A stretch of DNA of 64,000 nucleotides from positions 18,251,775 to 18,315,774 of the forward strand of contig OZ005689.1 in assembly GCA_963930775.1 (NCBI GenBank), read 5' to 3'. Source of the stretch: Cliona cf. orientalis (lineage: Eukaryota; Porifera; Demospongiae; Clionaida; Clionaidae). Every line of letters begins with the position of its first letter. The stretch's first letter is position 1. This document shows, piece after piece, positions 23,030-33,528 of the stretch. Position numbers and translations under genes: made by a program. The notes below the pieces were generated by a model. The model searched no databases and was not told the origin of the DNA. It was given only the letters and a program-made list of their open reading frames with translations.

Positions 23030-24843
23030 TCAGAGACAAGCTTGAAATTGATTAGACCACTCGTCTGAGAGCCAGCTGGGCCTTCTGTCAATTAACACCT
23101 GCATCAGAGCTGGGGGTATCTCTGAAGGTACTTTGTGAGCTGCAGGGATCTTTTGAAAGAAGGCTGGAAAGTTGTTTCTTGACAGTGCATCGGCTGCCTC
23201 ATTCCTGACCCCAGCTATGTGCTCCGCGGACAAGGTGATGTTGAACTTGGCACATATGAAGAACAGACAACGGAGTAGGTGCATTGCCAGTGGGTTGTTG
23301 CTGGTGTGCTTATTGATCATAGCGACAACTGCAGCGTTATCACATGAGGAACGAATGTGGCACCCTGCCATTTCACTTCCCCATATGCCACAAGAGATGA
23401 CAATGGGAAGTAGCTCCTGAACACTTATGTGCACTTCTGCCCATGAAGGACAGGATGACCAAGATAAAGCAAACCATTGGTTTCCGAAGTAAGCTCCACA
23501 TCCCCAGGAGCCGGAAGCATCCGTGGAAAGCTTGGCATCGATGGGACGTCTACACAGAGCGGATATAATGGCAACACCGTTCCATGAGTCAAGGAACAAC
23601 GCCCACCATTGGAGATCTGCACGAAACTCTGTGTTTAATCTCAGATAACCATCCAAATGAACTTGACGTTTGGACAGGTCGATCATACGCCGAAGAAAAG
23701 TGCGGCCTGGCTTGACCACTGAGCTGGCGTGCTGCAAGTTACCAATTAAAGAGAGAAGCTCTCGCTTAGTGCAGCTTCTCTTACACCTCCAAGACCGAAT
23801 CATCAGCTTCATCCGGGACAGCTTCTCGTCTGGTAACCTGATTTCCATAGCCAGGGTATCGATGACGAAACCAAGGAAATCAATGACCGTAGAGGGACCG
23901 ACTACCTTCTCTGACATAACAGGGAACCCCACCTCATGGCAGAGGTGTAGTGCCAGATCTAGGGTTTTGCTACAGGAGTCCGACTCCGGCCGGCCGCCAA
24001 ACAAGAAATCGTCCAGATAATGTAGGATAAACTCGACCAGAGAGCCTCCTTGATTAACAATAATCCATTCTAGGGCATCCGCTGTAGCGTTAAAAACTTT
24101 GGAGCAGAACGCAAGCCGAATGGCAGACAAGTGTCCACGAAGGTTTTCCCCTGCCAGCAGATACCCAGCAGGTGCCGATCTTCCGGATGTACTGGGACAT
24201 TCCTATAGGCCGACTTGATGTCAAGCTTTGCCAGCAAGGCTCCCTTCCCAGCCCTGAAGACGAAGGCTGCTGCATCCTCAACTGATGCATATGAGAGCGA
24301 GCATAGCCCTGGATCTATGAAATCATTGACGCTGGCTCCTGTGGGAGAGGACAGGTCGACAATCAGTCGCCACTTTCCTGGTTGGTGCTTTTTTGGGATT
24401 ACACCCATCTTCGAGATGTGGATGCTGCTTGATAGTGGGGGCTGGACTTGCACGAGGCGACCGTGAGCCAATTCCTCCATTATGTATTTATCCACCACGG
24501 CAGGATTAGCATAAGCAGCAGACATATTCCGTGAGGAAGACTGAAGCCTGTCCTTGCTTGCTCGACAGCCAATGCGGAATCCGCTACTAACTCCCCCAAC
24601 AATGAAGTTGGCATACTGTTTGTCTGGATGTGTGGATAACATTTGTTCCCAAACGTTGGCTTTGAGTGGAGAATTTATGAGACAGCAGTCGCTTGGTAGG
24701 GGCACTTTAAAGGGAGTGGCTGCTTCCAATGCAAGCAAATCACTGGTGTAGATATAGCGACCACTGAGAACGTTGCCAGCTGTGATCATGTATGGATAAG
24801 AGAGACAAGACAATGCATGCAGACCATGCCTTAATAACTGCAA
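23030..24843 (-). pseudogene. Reverse transcriptase-RNase H, one frameshift
   Basis: The first part (24843 to about 24105) has MGVIPKKHQPGKWRLIVDLS, LLAKLDIKSAYRNVPVHPED and TCLPFGLRSAPK, the RT fingers and palm with the first catalytic aspartate. The second part has HYLDDFLFGG (YxDD box). RNase H follows, with TDASGSWGCGAYF, the glutamate in VHISVQELLPIV, SSCDNAAVVAMI and GVRNEAADALSRN. One base is lost near 24105, between SAPK and VFNATADALEW, shifting the frame; no other lesion is visible. The stop precedes the recombinase start by about 100 bp. The order RT-RNase H then recombinase is that of Ngaro/DIRS-type elements. Confidence 0.9.
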
Positions 24844-25036
24844 TTATATATATTGTATCACGTTCAGATTAAATTTTATTTTATTTGGAGCGATATCTTA
24901 CACGCATGCGTGCATATAAGTATATATAGTAAGACGAACTTAAAGTGAATACAGATCGCTCTATATACACTAGCTACCATGTATATACTGCTAGAACAGT
25001 TCTAGAGATTGTTTGTACATGAAGGGTAGCAGTAGT

Positions 25037-26475
25037 TCAGGCCGATGTGGAAGGAACGAAGGACGCAGTGCAGTCCACCATGCGATGCTCCTTTCCACAG
25101 CGGATGCATCTGTGTTCACGATCACACGGCTTTGGATGCCGGAAGCACTGCCCTTCGTTGTATGAGAAGCAGTAGGAGACTTTAGCGTGAGTGGCTGGGG
25201 TGGGAGTGCCCTCGCGCCGAAACCGCTTCCGGGGCGGTCCGGACTGTCTCCCAGCGTTGGGCGGCTGACCACGTGATTGCTCCTGAACAGGCTCCAGCGA
25301 GGACAAGGCACACTCGGACTTAGAGTGATCAGGAGCCATACACTTGGGGCAAGTCCACGCTTCGACCCTCTGACTCAAGAACGATAGGCTATAGAACATG
25401 GGATGCAGCATGGACCAGCTGGAGCTGGGTTCTTTTTCAATATGCTCCCTGAACATCCTGTCATAGGCGAGCCATCCCTTACACCCAAAGCGAAGGGCCT
25501 CGATCAGGATGGTAGCGTGATAAGCTAAGAGTTCCTGGAACTTTTCTGGATGCTCTTTGGATATGATGGCGATGTAGGTCGAGAAACAGACAGACCAAGC
25601 TGCCAGCCCCTTCAAGTCTTCGGTAAGCTCTCGTTTTTTGGGGGCCTTCGAAGAGCAAGAAGTAGCCAGTGATCTCTGTGCCTCCGCAGTGCGGCGTGCC
25701 AGCTCGAGATTATCTGGCAATAATTCCGACATACCGACGTATTCCCACTTCAATATCTTGCCCACCAACTTTGGTGGTATCAATGGGAACCCGTGGCCGA
25801 GGGAGAATCCGGCCGACTGCGAGGGATTGGAGGCAGTTTCTCCTGGATCATCGGAGGGTCTCGAATGCGAGGATGACGGCACCACCTTGCATGGGTCCTT
25901 CCGACTGGAAGACGAGGCTGAGCCAGCAACCGCAGTAAGGGGGTCCTCACCACCTGGAGCTAGCGGGAGGCCTAACGAGGCCAACTCCGCCGGTTGCGGC
26001 ATGTCCCCCAGTGGGGAAGCTCCTGCAGCCAGGAGAACAAGAAAACAAGAACAAAACATTACTATGATATAAAAATTGGCTCGCGCCAAAGCAATAAAAA
26101 CTAAATGACTAGCCAATAGGTACTAAACAACCGCACTTGATGCATGAACAGAGAGAGCTTACCATCAGCAGCAAGCGTGGACGACGCCGAGCCCGAACCG
26201 CCGTCAGGAGAGACCACTGCTAGCAGCCTACGGACAACTTCCGGGTTGGACAGAGCACTCAGAACGGCAGTAGTAACGGCTTCCTGACTCACACCAGTGC
26301 CGGTTCCTCCTTCTCCGGCGTCTGGAGTGTGGGCTCCCCCGTCCCCCGTTCTAGCAGGTTCGTCGTGCTCGTCGTGACCAGCTTCGTCCCTCTCGGCGTT
26401 CTCGGTAGGAGCGGGTGGCTCGACTACAGGCTCCGTCTCTCCACCTCCACGAGTACGGCTGCGGCGTCCCGACAT
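25037..26475 (-). CDS. gag-like protein of YR retroelement, spliced
   Basis: Exon 1 (26475-26163) begins MSGRRSRTRGGGETEP and is acidic and proline-rich. It ends at a GTAAGC donor. Exon 2 (26022-25037) begins after CTGCAG and continues in frame (ADG-ASPLGDMPQ). The sum is 432 codons and the intron is 140 bp. Near the C-terminus two cysteine clusters, CFSYNEGQCFRHPKPC with REH, and CIRCGKEHRMVDC, form the CCHC-like zinc fingers seen in gag proteins of DIRS/Ngaro elements. The middle region (LAAWSVCFSTYIAIISKEHP and following) is helical. The intron is inferred from the splice consensus and frame. Unspliced reading would instead start exon 2 at an upstream ATG at 26116. Confidence 0.75.
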
Positions 26476-26524
26476 GACTACTCCTGCCTACAGCACCACG
26501 AAGAGACCAACAGTAGCTTCAACC

Positions 26525-26833
26525 GGCAACGAATGATTCTCCGCGCTCCCTCTTCCTGATGCTTCAGCTGAGTTAAGCTGGTAGCCAAGCCAAGACACCC
26601 ATGGCCTGCAGTCAAGCAGCTTTAAGTAGGACAGGCTACTTCCTGCCAGACTGGATGCGACCTGCTAAGGGCCATGTATCGATATGGCGCCGTGTAATAT
26701 GTTATGGCGCCGAACTTATGTTTGGCGCCTTGCTGGCCCTTGCGCGCGCAAGTCGCTTGGCGCGCATGCGCGCGCAGGGCAGGGGACTCCCCGCCAATTA
26801 ACCTGCTTTAAATGTGGCCATTAAAACCTCATT
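26525..26833 (-). repeat. Split direct repeat A, terminal copy
   Basis: The 5' terminus of the retrotransposon in coding orientation; indistinguishable from 20290-20598. Immediately outside it is the TTAA of the next element. Confidence 0.9.
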
Positions 26834-26835
26834 AA

Positions 26836-27509
26836 ATGGACCTGGGCGGAGCCTTTCGAAATGAACGTAAAGATCGAGCAAGAGTTGAATTTTGTTGTTG
26901 ACAGCCGATTGCCGATTGTTCTTTGATGCCCAAGAAGCTAAAAAGGTGGCTGTATCTAGATAGGTAATTCTAATTAGCGCCCATAGTACTGGGCCGACTA
27001 GGTGGGTCAAAATGAAGGCTTATTTCACCTTTGTATAGATCGACTAGCCTCCATAGACGACTGCAACAGTTAAAAGAAGGGTTGTTTGACATGTACATGA
27101 CAAAATCTGGTCTTTGACAAATTTCGACCTTAGCTATTAAAAAGCGCATTGCGCGAATCACACATGGATCCCTTACGGAGGGTTTTCCCAATCCGGTCAC
27201 ATATAATACATGTTGAATAACCCTTCTAACTGTTGCTGTCTTCTACGGAGGCTAGTTGTGCTATACAAGGCGAAATAAGCCTTTTTTTTAAACGAATTTA
27301 ATAATTTGTACAATGACAATGACACTGATACAATGAGTTAAAAAAACCATGTAATGGAGGTAAAAAGTTGGTTCAAAACAAGCATAAAAATAAGCCTTCA
27401 TTTACAGCACCTAGTTGGCATAGCTGTTGTACCCGGAGCCCATTGCTATGGGCGCTAATTGAAATTCCCGCCAGCAGGCTATCTAGATACAGCTCATAGG
27501 CGTAGGAAA

Positions 27510-27548
<39 letters not shown>

Positions 27549-28013
27549 GGTCGCTTGCCCCCACAAGCTGCAGGTAGTGGGGGCATTGCCCCCACAATCA
27601 GAGCCATCCAGTAGTTGTTGTATTAGCCCTGACAATTGGTTCACCACATGAAATTCATGAGCAAATGTAGCTATAAGGCATGTTCTACTTATCTTACTGC
27701 TTGCTTCTCAGTCAGAAACACTTGTCTGCCTCCCCTAGGTTCCCCAATAGTGCAAAAAAGGGCATGGTTTTAAAGTAATGTGGGTGTGGTTAAAAAATTT
27801 GCGCGCGCTATGCGTGCAACCCCATATTTTGCCCCCACAACCTATAATAGCATCTTCCTACGCCTATGCAGCTATATTCATCGAACTACTGTACGTTCGC
27901 TCACCTTTTAAGCTTCTTGGGCATCGAAGAGCAATCAACTGTCGTTTTGGATGACGAACTTCAACCCTTGCTTGATCTTTACGTTTATTTTGAATGGCCC
28001 TGCCCAGGGCCAT
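26836..28013. mobile_element. TTAA element with ~170-bp imperfect TIRs
   Basis: TTAA at 26832-26835 and at 28014-28017 bracket ends ATGGACCTGGGCGGAGCC and complement ATGGCCCTGGGCAGGGCC. The arms remain similar inward through AACGTAAAGATC, GATGCCCAAGAAGCT and TCTAATTAGCGCCCATAG. Internally it holds a copy of the AAGGCTTATTTC repeat family in both orientations (27000-27300). The right arm was later split by a smaller MITE. It lacks an ORF and sits flush against the YR retrotransposon. Confidence 0.8.
27494..27868. mobile_element. MITE nested in the TTAA element, with a G32 run
   Basis: Inverted ends CATAGGCGTAGGAA and TTCCTACGCCTATG; CAGCT flanks both ends. It interrupts the right arm of the surrounding element at TCTAGATACAGCT. 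Bases 27511-27542 are 32 consecutive G residues, then G-rich words (GTGGGGGCATTGCCCCCAC). hAT-like by its ends; the target duplication seen is only 5 bp. Confidence 0.8.
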
Positions 28014-28017
28014 TTAA

Positions 28018-29719
28018 TTGATTTTTTTGGTAATAACAAAAAAGATATATAAACATGTAAGGTATAGAAGAAATGAATATGAACAAGAACCAATAAGAGT
28101 ACGTTCATGATAGGTGGACAATATTATTAAATTTTGTTCAAACCAACAGATTGGAGTTAGAGATGGCGAGGTCAACAGGAGCCTGCTAGGTGGGAGTTAA
28201 AGGTGTGAGATGATCTTGCACCACTGAGGCACATTATCGAGGATGTGAGTAGTGAAAACTTGTATGATCAGTGAACACTGGACATCATGACTTGCTGTAA
28301 ATACAATAGGACTAGTACATGCAAGAATTGTAGCTGTGCAAAGAAAACGCAAGGTACACAAACTGTTTCCCTTGTCGCCTGAATAAGTGTGTGAACACAT
28401 CGAGGTCAAGCACTGATGATAATTGATAATATACCAGAAATTCTGTGTGATTCTGAAAGCCCTGATGGTGTATTTCTGAAAGTGAAAATCTCCGGCTTGA
28501 TCTGACCAATCAACAGTCTCCAACTAGTGTCCACCATGACGATCAATGCAAATTACCTGATCCACCTCCCATAGCTGAATGCTCGTTCTTATGGGGAAAT
28601 GTTTGACAGTGAGACCATTATTGATCATATGAAGTAAGCATATATGATGAGATGGTGCATTAGAAGATGAATCTATTCGTAGTTCCCTTTGGCCCAGTGG
28701 GGAACAGCTTTATATCTGAATTATCAATGTTGTACACCCAGCTAATAATTCTTAAGATTGACCCTATCTTACCAAGATCTTACTTTCTTGAGTAAGACAA
28801 TCTAAGACAGCAAATAAGATAAAAAGATTTTGCTATTATAATAAGACTTCTTATTGAAGATCTTGTGACTGTAATAGTTAAGATTTGAATCCTACTAGAA
28901 CTTGCAAGATCAGTCTTACACAATCTTGGCTTCCTTTTTGTTTGATGTCATGCATACAAGATCTTCTGTAAGACACAACTTCAGGCATGTCAATGTGTAA
29001 ACTACTAAGACTCTGGTGGGCACAGAAATGAATGAAGTGTAAACTAAAGCTAGACTGTACTTGTGGACCTTGAACTCAATTTTAATTCAGATAAAGGACC
29101 ACTGGTAAGTTACAAGCAATAAGTATCACTACAGTACAGTACTGAGGAGGTTGTCGATGAACTTGTGTGTTGGATTTCAGATGCAGAATGGAAGGAGATG
29201 GTGACATTGCAGAGGTAAGTATTATAAAAAAACTAATAAAGTTCATACATGATGGGTAAAACTATAATTAAGTCAACTGGAGAGCCCTTTACGGGTATAT
29301 GAATATTTTAAGAGTAATGTCTGTTGCTGGATTTGCTACTGTTTTCTTAGAAAGGGATAATTTCTTAACACAGAAGATGAATTTGTTTACGCTTTTGCTG
29401 AGTGTTAGTGCTTTATCGGGAAGTGCAGGAGTACGTAGAGAGCCAAGAATGGTTTGTTCCATCAGCTTGAAGATACGTATAATAGCTACCACCTCACACT
29501 TGGCAAAGCAAAATTGGATTATAGATCCAAATTGTAATGTTGACTGGTACTTAAAAATACAGATAGACCCATCTCGAGCTTGTTTTTTATCCTTTGTAGC
29601 TGAATATAGAATTTAGTTGTACCGAATTCGTTGACATGCAGGAAGCTCAGGTAAGGGATCAATGGTATCAATAAAACTGGCAGAAAGCAAAACACTGGCT
29701 ATGTTAGCATCTATTCTCT
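28018..29719. other. 1.7 kb without a firm gene
   Basis: Around 28755-28960 the words TCTTAC, AAGATCTT and AAGATT recur at close spacing as a degenerate repeat. ORFs of 60-108 codons on the minus strand at 28197 and 29289 could be remote 3' pieces of the neighbouring transposase gene, but no motif supports it. Confidence 0.35.
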
Positions 29720-31677
29720 TTATGAGATAAGTGACCCTTCTCTCAATACCACATACTTCAACCTTGTTAAATTTTCAGACCATAAGAGAGATTTAGAAAA
29801 GGAGGACACTGCTGGTGTAGCTGAACTAGCTATAGCTTTACATTTCATTGGTAGCATCTGTATCATTCTGACATTATGGATGAGCTGTGTGAGGACAAGC
29901 CTTGTGCCGTGGCAATTTCTTCGTAGGTGACCATTCATGCTTTCAAAGCCAAAGCAGCTGTAGCACCGTAAAGGGCCCCAGGAACGCAACAAACTTAGCA
30001 AGGTGGATTAGCAGAAGAAAATTCATTGTGCATATTTGAATGGGATAAAGCTGATTGGTTAGTGAATAGAAAAGACCAAGCAAGCTATGGGCCAGGTCGA
30101 TATCAGCTGGCAATATTGTATCATTGAGAAGTAGGTGCATCGCAGATATCAAAAGAGAAAGGTGATAAACGTAATCGACTGGTAGTAGATCACTAAGCAC
30201 TGGAAGGGAGTAGTAAAGCAACCAAGCACGAAATTCGGAAGCCTTCCAGTACTTGTATGAAGTGATTGATCGGGGTGATCTTCAAAACTCTTCTGGTGCT
30301 TTAATTCTATGAAATCGTTTGTCAATTTCCTTTTTTGGTAGAAGGCGTTCCTAAGTAAAATCGATGAGCATGATATTATGGATCAAGGCAAATGGAAAGC
30401 AATGATTGTGATGCCTTCAAGAACAGCATGCACTTAGTTCATCGCCACTGATTGTGTAATGTCAATATGTGACGAGAGAACGGACCTACCCTTAACACCA
30501 TACACAGCACTTCCTTTTCTCTCAGCTTCTCTGGCACAATCTTGGAGATGACAGTTTGTTCGAGGTTCATGCTCTTCGTCTGGGTAGAACAAATGGTGTC
30601 GTGAGATGTGTGCGTGCACCCTTATCAAGGCAGTGCGTACAACTGTAGTATCCATTATACTGGTTTATGTTTGTTGCGGCAGCTTTTGCCGGTAAATCAA
30701 ACACTGCAAGTAGTAGGCATGCTCTCAATGTATGTTTTTTTTTTATCTCCAGGGTATGAACGGGTATTCCATTGGATTTGATGTAGTGAATCTTGTCTAG
30801 GACAGGGGTAAGAATGAGGTTGATTGGCGGCTTGATAGCACCTTGCCATATCCCTGCTAAAATGATGTTTTCTGCATTCATACGAATCCCTGGTAGTAGG
30901 CTCGTAATACTTAGCAGGATGGGCCATATCGATTGCTTTGCGGAATTGAAAAGCTGCACGCCATCCGAGCACAGAATTAGACCTGTGTGTTCGGGAACAG
31001 TAAGGAAGCCTCCAGGTTCAGTGAGTATCAGGTAGTCTTCACCATCTTGTACATCTTGAATTTTCCATCCATTACATTCCCTGTGAACGGATATGGAAGC
31101 AGATCCCATTTATCTGCAGTTAGTACAAAAACTAAACACATCAGTGGTATAAAATGAATATACTTGCATACCTGAAACAATTGACTCCAAATTATCTTGG
31201 AATGGAAGAACGGCATAATAGCAAAGACTGGAATGTTTGCATTCTCTTTTGTGGCAGTGTTTGTACTCTTTGGGAACTTCCTCCAAGCAGGTTGAACACA
31301 GCGTCAGTGTAGCCATTCCTGATAGATATTTCTTTAGTGCATAGAAACTTCGTGGATAGCAATTAGGAGAAGGGAGGTGTATTCTAATGAGTTCAAGTAG
31401 CTGTGAAGTAGCTTGATAAGATAGTTTGTTCCTTATAGCATACTGGTAAGTAGCATACATGCTCTCCTCTGTAGTCAATGGAGCACTACTGTAGAGTGGA
31501 TTTCTCATTAAATTTGTGAACCTAAATGTACAAGATATAAATGTACTATGAACATAATTATTTACATCATACATATACACAGCTGTTTATGCAACCTGGA
31601 GTTTATGGAAGGGTATTTGAAGATCTTATGTGTGACCTCAAAGTGGCATTCACCATGCGACACTACCCCAGGTAATC

Positions 31678-31701
31678 CCCCTCCCTGCCCCCCCCCCCCA
31701 C
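31678..31701. repeat. Short C-rich low-complexity tract
   Basis: A CCCCCCTCC/CCCCCCCC tract within the intron-like spacer of the decayed CACTA gene. Confidence 0.5.
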
Positions 31702-32179
31702 AATCCGTAATGATTGTAAGGCATGTGCTTGTATGTAGAGACTTCCATTTCCTAACGAGCTGGAGTGTCTCATAAGATATGACAAGTGGGTATCACAAGA
31801 AGCATTCTGTGAAAATCTTGAGTCCATCTTATTCGTAAGTGAATTACACAATGATGTCATTATGCACATATCAATATGTTCACAATACTATAGAGAGAAT
31901 TTCCTCATTTGGAAAGAAAGTCTACGGAGGGAAAATGGCCTCACTTCCCTAAAGAATTAGAGGCTGTCTTGGCCATTCGATTCCTGGGGAATGTGATCCC
32001 GAGGTGAATGCGACCAACACGCATTTGTCATAGCGTTGTTTATCATACTTTGATCTATTTTTTAGCCATAGTATGAAGTTGCCTATGAAGTTTTAGCCTA
32101 CATTAATAACTGGCACTGAGTGTATGTTAACTTTGGCTACATTGTATATCATAGTTATTTTATTTACCTCCGCTAACTC

Positions 32180-32827
32180 CATCATCATCACTGTCATTGA
32201 TTGGTTGTCCATCCCCATCAGCCCTGCCTCCACCACTATCCCAGTGGCTAGGGTCACCACCTCCATCCAAGTCGCTAGATTCTGTCTCCACATCGCTGCT
32301 TCCACCTCCATCCCAGTCACTACGATCGCCGTCTCCACCACCGCAGCCGCCACCTCTGTCTCAGTCACCAACATCTCCATCTCCACTGCCGTCCTAGTCT
32401 CCATCTCCACCGTCGCTATCACTGCCATCCAAGTCACTAGGATCTCCGTATCCACCATCACCACATCCATCTCCACCACTGCTGCCACCGCCTCTGTCTC
32501 AGTCGCCAGGATCTCCATCTCCACCATCGCTGCCGTCCCTGTCGCTGGGATCTCTATCTCCATCACCATCATCATCCAAGTCTCCGTCTCCACTATCACT
32601 GCTGTCTCTGTCTCTGGGATCTACATCACCACCATCCAAATCTCTGTCTCCACCATTGCTGTTGTCTCTGTCTCTGGCATCTCTACATCATCATCATCCA
32701 AATTTTCGTCTCCACCATAACTGCTGTCTCTCTCTCTGGGATCTACATCACCATCATCCAAATCTTTGTCTCCACCATCGCTGCCGCCTCTGTTGCTAGG
32801 ATCTCCATCTTCACTTCTGGTCTTCAT
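32180..32827 (-). repeat. Asp/Gly-rich coding minisatellite
   Basis: A (CATCTCCACC)-like motif repeats about every 40-65 bp over 640 bp. In one minus-strand frame it encodes runs such as GGDGDPSDRD and GDKDLDDGDVDPRERDSSYG. Single-base slips move the acidic frame several times, and a stop separates it from the upstream exon. A GTAAAT donor lies at its 3' end. Other frames give long low-complexity ORFs that are artefacts. Confidence 0.7.
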
Positions 32828-33180
32828 TTAAGTTTCCTTTTTAGTTGCATACCATAGGGTTTGTTTGGGGACAGGGTGTGAAGCATCTCGATGATACAAC
32901 TTTCTTCTCTTAGGTGTTGATAGCCCTAGATATTTAAAGTTACAATCAAGAATGCACTGATATAAGCTAGCTGCTGGTTGGGTATTGTTTGTATAGTATG
33001 TATTTTGATGTTGCTGCATGGATGAAGCATACGTACCAACAGTAGTAGTATGTGTTGACTTGGAAGTTGGTTCTGGTGATTGTTGATCTGGAGATGTTTC
33101 AAGCTCTCACTTTTTCATTCTCCATAGTGTTGTTCTGGGAATGCTCTTGGTAGGATCTCTGAGTTACAGTTTTTCTCTCC

Positions 33181-33528
33181 ATGCTAACACTGGAAACAGA
33201 GCTACCTAACTTGAATTTCCCACCTGGTTCTCTAGTGTGCACGCTCAAGCGTCTCATGCGCACACGCAACGCGTTTGATGCTGCGACACACCCATTGGCC
33301 ACGCCTTTTTTACTCACGTTTCCAGTTAAAGCAGCTACCGATCGTTGGACGCTTCTGCTATTGTATCTTCTTTTACGATTCTGGTAATCACCTTCAGAAC
33401 CGAGCACCGTGCGATACGTGCCTTCAACCATCAGTGTCAGCTACCTGCTGTCGATCGGCGCTTTGTCCAAGAATCAAACATTCAAAACTCCGTGAATTCA
33501 CGCCTCTCCTTCCACGTGTCTAATCGCA
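33181..33528. promoter_or_regulatory. Head-to-head intergenic region
   Basis: Lies between the 5' end of the minus-strand CACTA relic and the first ATG of the DUF6589 gene. It is moderately CpG-rich (CGCACACGCAACGCGTTTG) and is the likely promoter of the plus-strand gene. No TATA box was identified. Confidence 0.35.

Larger units (their letters stand above)
19865..26833 (-). mobile_element. Ngaro/PAT-like YR retrotransposon, near full length
   Basis: On the minus strand the order is terminal repeat A (26833-26525), gag, RT-RNase H, tyrosine recombinase, repeat B (20769-20597), a second A (20598-20290), a 165-bp spacer and a second B (20125-19865). This A-orfs-B-A-B layout is the split direct repeat structure of Ngaro and PAT-like elements, which integrate by a tyrosine recombinase and make no target duplication. 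No methyltransferase domain was seen, which argues against a DIRS1-type element. Repeat A copies look identical over 309 bp, so insertion is recent. The copy is nonetheless broken: one RT frameshift and a 1-kb insertion in the recombinase. Confidence 0.85.
29720..33180 (-). pseudogene. CACTA/EnSpm-type transposase, decayed
   Basis: On the minus strand, an N-terminal segment (STPKRRKLYHRDASHPVPKQ, then an acidic repeat region) is followed by an exon at about 31519-31170. That exon reads FTNLMRNPLYSSAPLTTEES..LCSTCLEEVP and ends at a GTATGC donor. A core at 31109-30567 reads TGLILCSDGVQLFNSAKQSI, WPILLSITSLLPGIRMNAEN, LLLAVFDLPAKAAATNINQY and YYSCTHCLDKG. The transposase-21 type core continues in other frames: LFYPDEEHEPRTNC, LPVLSDLLPVDYVYHLSLLI, SCFGFESMNGHLRRNCHGT. 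Frame changes near 30600 and 29.95 kb and a stop at 30434 (TAA where YMHAVLEG expects Tyr) mark it as dead. Terminal CACTA repeats were not found. Confidence 0.75.

Noticed and set aside
20290..26833. LTR retrotransposon interpretation of the identical 309-bp direct repeats
   Set aside because: A tyrosine recombinase replaces the integrase, there is no protease, and B repeats flank the internal A copy, so these are split direct repeats.
32093..32720. Long ORFs on both strands in the Asp/Gly minisatellite
   Set aside because: They arise from repeat periodicity; only the acidic minus frame fits the CACTA context.
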